Shown here piece by piece: positions 59,032-64,000 of a stretch of DNA of 64,000 bases (positions within the stretch are counted from its first letter, which is position 1; each line of letters begins with the position of its first letter). Both the position numbers and the translations under genes were made by a program. This DNA comes from Apiosordaria backusii (taxonomy: Eukaryota; Ascomycota; Sordariomycetes; Sordariales; Lasiosphaeriaceae), in the NCBI GenBank assembly GCA_030549205.1, contig JAUKTV010000004.1:2728001-2792000 (forward strand), written 5' to 3'. Under the pieces are notes generated by a model. It was given only the letters and a program-made list of their open reading frames with translations. It was not told the DNA's origin and ran no database searches.

Positions 59032-62000
59032 TATTTCGGTCGGGTGGCCGGTGCGATGGCGAATCGGCGTCGTATATTACAATGGGGAGCTCAGCGAGAA
59101 TAGCAGTCGGCGTGCGATGATGTTGAGCTTCGGAATATCTGCAGTCGAGGAGGGTGTGCTGCGAGCGAATGACAGAGGGCGGCGCACGAAGGAGAGCTAA
59201 GGTCCACAGAAGATGAAACGCCTGATGGTGCTGGGAAAGGTAGGCACTGGGCTGAACGGCGGGAAAGTTTGAGGAACCGCCAAACCGATGCACCGATTGT
59301 AATGACGTCGTAACGAGCCCGCGGTCGAGATTTCGATTTCAATGGAGCCCTATCCTCACCTCACCATCGAACGGCTAAGATTCCGGCGGGCAATTGGCAC
59401 TTCTCGACAATGCTGTCGTCTGGGGTTGCTGGTGAAAGTCGTGCTGGACTGACGACCTGGGAGGAGTGGCCGGGATGTGACGGATCGGGAAAGCGGGCCA
59501 CGAGGTAAGAGAAAGGGGAATTATGACGGGATAGGAGGGACAATCCGAGCAGTCCGGCAGTAAGAACAAAAGGATGGAAGAAGCTGAGGAATATTCGTAA
59601 TAATGAATTTTAGGTGAGAGGATCAGGTGGATGGGATGGCAGCATAAGCAGCAGCAAGAGCAGCAGAACGGCCGGCGACCCGTGGCTCAGCGCCAGGTGC
59701 GACCTGCTCCGTATTAATTATTCTGCAGCGCTCATCTTTCCATGCACCGATGCACCCATGCACCCATGCCCATCCATGCAACCCCATTCTTCTCGCCTCG
59801 AGGGCCCTGCGTGGGCCGTGCTGAGGAGTTAGTGTAAGCACTTGTTCAGGGGTGGCCCGAGTGCCTCCCCGTAATGCTGGGCTGTCTTGTTCCTGTCTTG
59901 TGGCTGCTGCATCTCATGCTGCCTTTTTTCACTACATATTTCATTCCTCGATGTCTTTCATTGTTCTACCGAGAACGTCGAGAACACTGGCCACGCGGTG
60001 GTCCTCGTGGTGTTTGGTGGGCCGTGTGTTCTGGAATTTCCCGTCTCTTTTACACTACTGCGCGGTGTCATCGGTGCAATTCGCGAATGTCCAATACCAG
60101 ATCCGATGGAGCGGCCAAGCCCCATCAAAATGTCGTGGTGTCTCCCACCCACGCGGGTCCGCATTCCGCAACGGTTGCAGGTGGACGATCGCAACTAAAC
60201 CCTCCAGTTTGTCATCAAAGAGGGCTCCACCAGTCCTCAACTTTCCCCGCCATTCAACAGCGGCCGTAACAACTGGAAGAGGAGGGCCCGCTCTGGCGCA
60301 ACAACGTGGGATTGACTTGGTACAGATCTCCCTCGAGCCTCCGCTTTCACTGTGATACCTGACCCTTAATAACTTGCGTCTACTCCGACGGTACCGAACT
60401 TACAGAGTATAGTTTTTCACTGCTCAAGAACTCGAACTCAAGGACACCAGAACACGAAGACCGAGCGCTTGCGCCTATGCGCGTGTCCTGTATCTCGGTA
60501 ATGCACTTTTTCCCACAAAGAACTGCCAAAACCCCCTTATTGCGCCCCGGTTAGGTAGAAACCCTGGCTGCAGCTGCCTTTGCGCGCTAGCTCTGAAGCT
60601 GGACAATGGGTTGAAGATGGCGGGTCCTTAGCGTTCACATGCGCCAATGATGTCGCTTGTTTCAAAGGGCCGCGGATGCAGATTGACGGCGCGGCCGAGC
60701 ACAGACGCTCTCCTCCTCCTGGTCTCCAGATTTACCACATTTTCCCCGAGCCACTCAGCTTCAAGTGGCCCCTGTGGCTTGCTTGCCTTCTGCGACTGCC
60801 ACAAGATGCCACGCGAGTTGCCCCGAGCGTTTGGGCCTGCTCTGTGCGTTTTTCCTGATTCGACCCGTGTCAGATGTTCGTCAATGTCTGACTGTCGACA
60901 GGCTCACTGGCTGTGAATTACTTGACAGATGCCTACCTTCTCTCCAGTGGCGGACAGACGTGACCGCTCTAGCGTGCATAACTTCGTTTCTTTTTTCCGT
61001 CCCCTCTTTCGCAATCGGCCATCCATGAGGGGCAAGCGAGGATGGACTCACTCTCCAGACCACTGGGCTAGGGCTTTAGTGGAAATTTCTCACCACTAAA
61101 AGTCTTGTACCCGGCCTATTCAATGACAAGAAGGGCACAGATCAGCTCTGCGTCGGATGGGAATGGGATTCGTCATGATTACTTCGTATGCACCAGCACC
61201 AGAGACGAGAGTAGAGGAATCTTTTGACGACGTCCAAAGCCACCGGGGTGCCTGGGAGCAACTGCAGCCTCTGCACCAATCAGAGCTACATGGTGAGAAC
61301 GCCAACATATACCGATCAATATATTTTGCAGCAACGCCGATTCCGCACGTGTGGGCATGCGGCGTCAGTATTTTGATAGTGCGTGTCGGGCAGCTGCATG
61401 GCCGCAGACACCCTCACCGTTCTTTGGCTCACTGAACAGTTTGGTCGAACGGGAGGGTGGTCTCGGAGGGGTGCAGGGACCCGAGCCATCAAGCTCACCT
61501 CGGCGAATCTCTAATCTATTTGTGGTGATCCGTATACAGCAACAAAAACATGTGGTGTCTTGGAATGGCGCCGAGTCATGGTTAGTATGCAAAACAACAG
61601 AAGCCAACAACCTCGGTCACAACTTCCTCAGTCATTGTTCGGCCAAGTAGGAAGGGGCCCCCAATCCGACATCGCCATTATAAATGTGAGCGAGCATCAT
61701 GGAACTCACGGCACGGCACGCCAACAGTGGTACGGCCCCATGGGCCCGAGACCTCTGTGCCTCGGATTGTTACCATCCACTTACGGCAGCTCGTGCGCAA
61801 AAGCAAATCGACTGATCGCGCCGTTCCTTGGCCTGGGAAATCCATCTGCTGATCTTCAACGCGATGGCGCCAATGATCGAGCGCTCAGACATTCTCCAGC
61901 CCTCAGTAGCGTCCGGCTTCTTGACCCCTCAGCTATCGGAGGTCCGAGCTGGCGCCGGAGCGGGGCCGGTCACGCCGGCGGCTGAGGTCGGGTCCTCTGC

Positions 62001-62565
62001 AAATCCCGGTCACGGCTTCCGTCCTCGGGGCGAGAGACAGTATGTCACACAACTACTTTAAACAACAATGTAGGCTTCCGCACAACAGCATCTGTTTCCG
62101 AAATTTCGCTACGGCATGACGGGTCTGTCGATAACCTTATTGTCGTTGCTGGTAACCCCTCATCAATGCCCCTCCGCTCTAAACCGGATGCCCTGTTTGA
62201 TCCCGATAAGATAGGTGATGATGGCAGACGGGTAGCTACGGCGGAGAGCCAGACGTCAGGATGGGTATTTTTCAGGGTTGTCTTTGAGTTTTTGCTCCCA
62301 ACCCTCGACCCAAGCTCTCCACACCTCGATGCTTTGAACGTTGTAATTCGCTCATACCTCCCGAAAAAAAACTCTGCACTCGATACAATCGGTCTGCCAT
62401 ATCGATTTTTTTTTTTGATAAACCCCACATCCACCATACTTTTTGCCTGCCCCTCCTTCAAGTTGGCTTCACTTCGAGTTTGTGCAAGGCGTCTTCTTTC
62501 CAGGCCACTTCGACTTCCCGGTTATACCTTTCACACCACTAGTAACCTCCCTCAATCTATCGAAA
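59032..62565. promoter_or_regulatory. Divergent region between G-alpha and spermidine synthase, 3.5 kb
   Basis: It contains both promoters but is longer than needed. A short ATGCACC-type tandem run lies near 59742-59785. Open frames (59852-60355, 60580-60858, 61560-61985, 62166-62609) have no recognisable domains. The last 150 bp are pyrimidine-rich, as in a 5' leader. Confidence 0.45.
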
Positions 62566-64000
62566 TGGGTGACATCACACACTCTACCATCAAGGGTAAG
62601 AGATTTTGACGTCCCCCCTCAGCCCCTCACCTCGCACATTTGTGCCCTTCTCAATGGAGGGGTTGAACAACAACGACCCCGCCATCCACCAAACATTCAC
62701 AGCTCAAAACGGTGCCCACGCCTTTTCCATGTGGTGGACAATCGGAACCATCGGTATATCGGACAGTCCTGCAATGTTCGGTGCGGCCAGATGGACCAAT
62801 GCCGACCCGTCTCTCACATCGTCATGGCGTTGATCACAAAGAGTTTCAGAGTTCAATGGCTTCGTTACATTACGGCATCATCAACCTCTGCTGCCGGCCA
62901 ATATCTTGTGCCTCTCTCACGCAGCTGGTGCCGCGTGGCATTATTGATCATGAAATGCATCACCATCTCACCAATACGGGCCAGTTCATAAAACTAAACT
63001 TGTGCTTGGTTACAACTGCCGACATTTTGTCTGTGCAAAATCATGAAACGAGACTGACTTTGTGGCTTGCATATAGATGGCTGGTTCCGCGAGATCTCCA
63101 ACATGTGGCCTGGTAAGTAAACATGATCTCTAAACCCCTTTTTAGAAAGGATCATATTTCTAACCTTGGTGTTCGCCCCTCACAGGCCAGGCTATGACTC
63201 TCAAGGTCGAGAAGGTCCTTCACCATGAGAAGTCCAAGTATCAGGATGTCCTGATCTTCAAGTCGACTGATTATGGCAATGTCCTCGTCCTGGACAATGT
63301 CATCCAGGCCACCGAGCGTGATGAGTTTGCCTACCAGGAGATGATCACCAACCTTGCCATGATGTCTCACCCCAGCCCCAAGAAGGTTCTTGTCATTGGC
63401 GGTGGTGACGGTGGTGTCCTCCGTGAGGTCGTTAAGCATGAGTGCGTTGAGGAGGCCATCCTCTGCGACATTGATGAGGTGAGTAAGCTGGCATCAGCTG
63501 TGAATGTAGTATCATGTTGTTAATGCCTCTCTTCAGGCCGTTATCCGCCTCTCCAAGCAGTACCTCCCCCACATGTCCGCTGGCTTTGACCACCCCAAGG
63601 TCAAGGTCCATGTCGGCGACGGCTTCAAGTTCCTTGATGACTACAAGAACACCTTCGACGTCATCATCACCGACTCTTCCGACCCCGAGGGTCCCGCCGA
63701 GTCTCTCTTCCAGAAGCCCTACTTCCAGCTTCTCCACGATGCCCTTCGTGAGGGCGGTGTCATTACCACTCAAGGTTGTACGTCTCCTTTATTCGGGAAA
63801 GTCCGAGACCTGGGGGGTGTATTCATTTTGTTCAGGCACTCAACTTGCCTGATTGGACGACTTTGTCGTCGAGCCCCTCAGGAGCCTACCTAGTGGTAGT
63901 TGCGTTCTCGACTTTCCAATTGCTGCGGGTTTTCTTTTTGACTGCTCATAAGACATATCATGTTGTCTCCTTCAAGTTGAAACCCGCTACGTAAAGGACC
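62566..64000 (+). CDS. SPE3: Spermidine synthase (3' end outside window)
   Basis: The enzyme transfers an aminopropyl group from decarboxylated S-adenosylmethionine to putrescine. Visible exons are 62566-62596, 63077-63112, 63186-63478 and 63537-63777 (200 residues plus one base). The N-terminus MGDITHSTIKDGWFREISNM is assembled across intron 1, which is unusually long (480 nt). Core motifs: GQAMTLKVEKVLHHEKSKYQ, the cofactor site VIGGGDGGVLREVVKHE, CDIDE, and the catalytic DSSDPEGPAESLFQKPYF, then GGVITTQG. A GTACGT donor at 63778 starts another intron. The expected continuation (a Trp-His-Leu segment) is not found before 64000, so that intron is at least 223 nt long. About two thirds of the usual ~290 residues are visible, and nothing seen is broken. 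Confidence 0.95.

Overview
The window is nuclear DNA of a filamentous ascomycete, most likely a Sordariomycete close to Sordariales. Short introns (about 50-75 nt, GTAAGT-type donors, CTAAC-type branch sites, CAG/TAG/AAG acceptors) interrupt most genes. The gene set is typical of that group: a group II G-alpha subunit, an Unc104-type kinesin-3, a septation protein of the Uds1 type, GH10 and GH3 enzymes, and dispersed 5S rRNA genes. Two very AT-rich islands look like the product of repeat-induced point mutation (RIP).

Layout. 1-11.8 kb is a compact housekeeping block: the 3' part of GET3 (+), MPE1 (-), a PRELI/UPS lipid-transfer protein (+), a secreted S10 serine carboxypeptidase (-) and mitochondrial release factor MRF1 (-). 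12.1-15.1 kb is damaged: a tryptophanyl-tRNA synthetase copy is cut off where it runs into a 1.3-kb RIP-like island, and the glutathione S-transferase on the other side carries a frameshift. The Uds1-like gene (17.2-19.5 kb, -) is followed by about 13.6 kb without a convincing gene. That stretch contains a 2.7-kb, heavily mutated DNA transposon bounded by 39-bp inverted repeats (26.28-28.97 kb).

33.0-41.7 kb carries a leukotriene-A4-hydrolase-type aminopeptidase with two plausible start codons, and a 1753-residue kinesin-3. 42.3-48.4 kb mixes two 5S rRNA genes in opposite orientation, a small three-exon gene with an internal repeat, a secreted alpha/beta-hydrolase whose first intron consists largely of minisatellites, and a seven-exon zinc-finger-like gene of unknown function. 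48.6-53.2 kb holds a GH10 xylanase and a GH3 beta-glucosidase in tandem on the minus strand. The GH3 gene is intact over six exons except for an in-frame TGA just before its membrane anchor. 57.7-59.0 kb is the G-alpha gene (-), and the window ends inside spermidine synthase (+).

Genes working together. GH10, GH3 and the secreted hydrolase form a loose group of extracellular or surface enzymes that could act on plant polymers. The rest are unrelated housekeeping genes. The points most worth following up are the GH3 in-frame stop, the RIP-like truncation of an essential tRNA synthetase, the inverted-repeat element, the two 5S isotypes with compensatory base-pair changes, and the small repeat protein. 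I found no clearly new multi-gene system.
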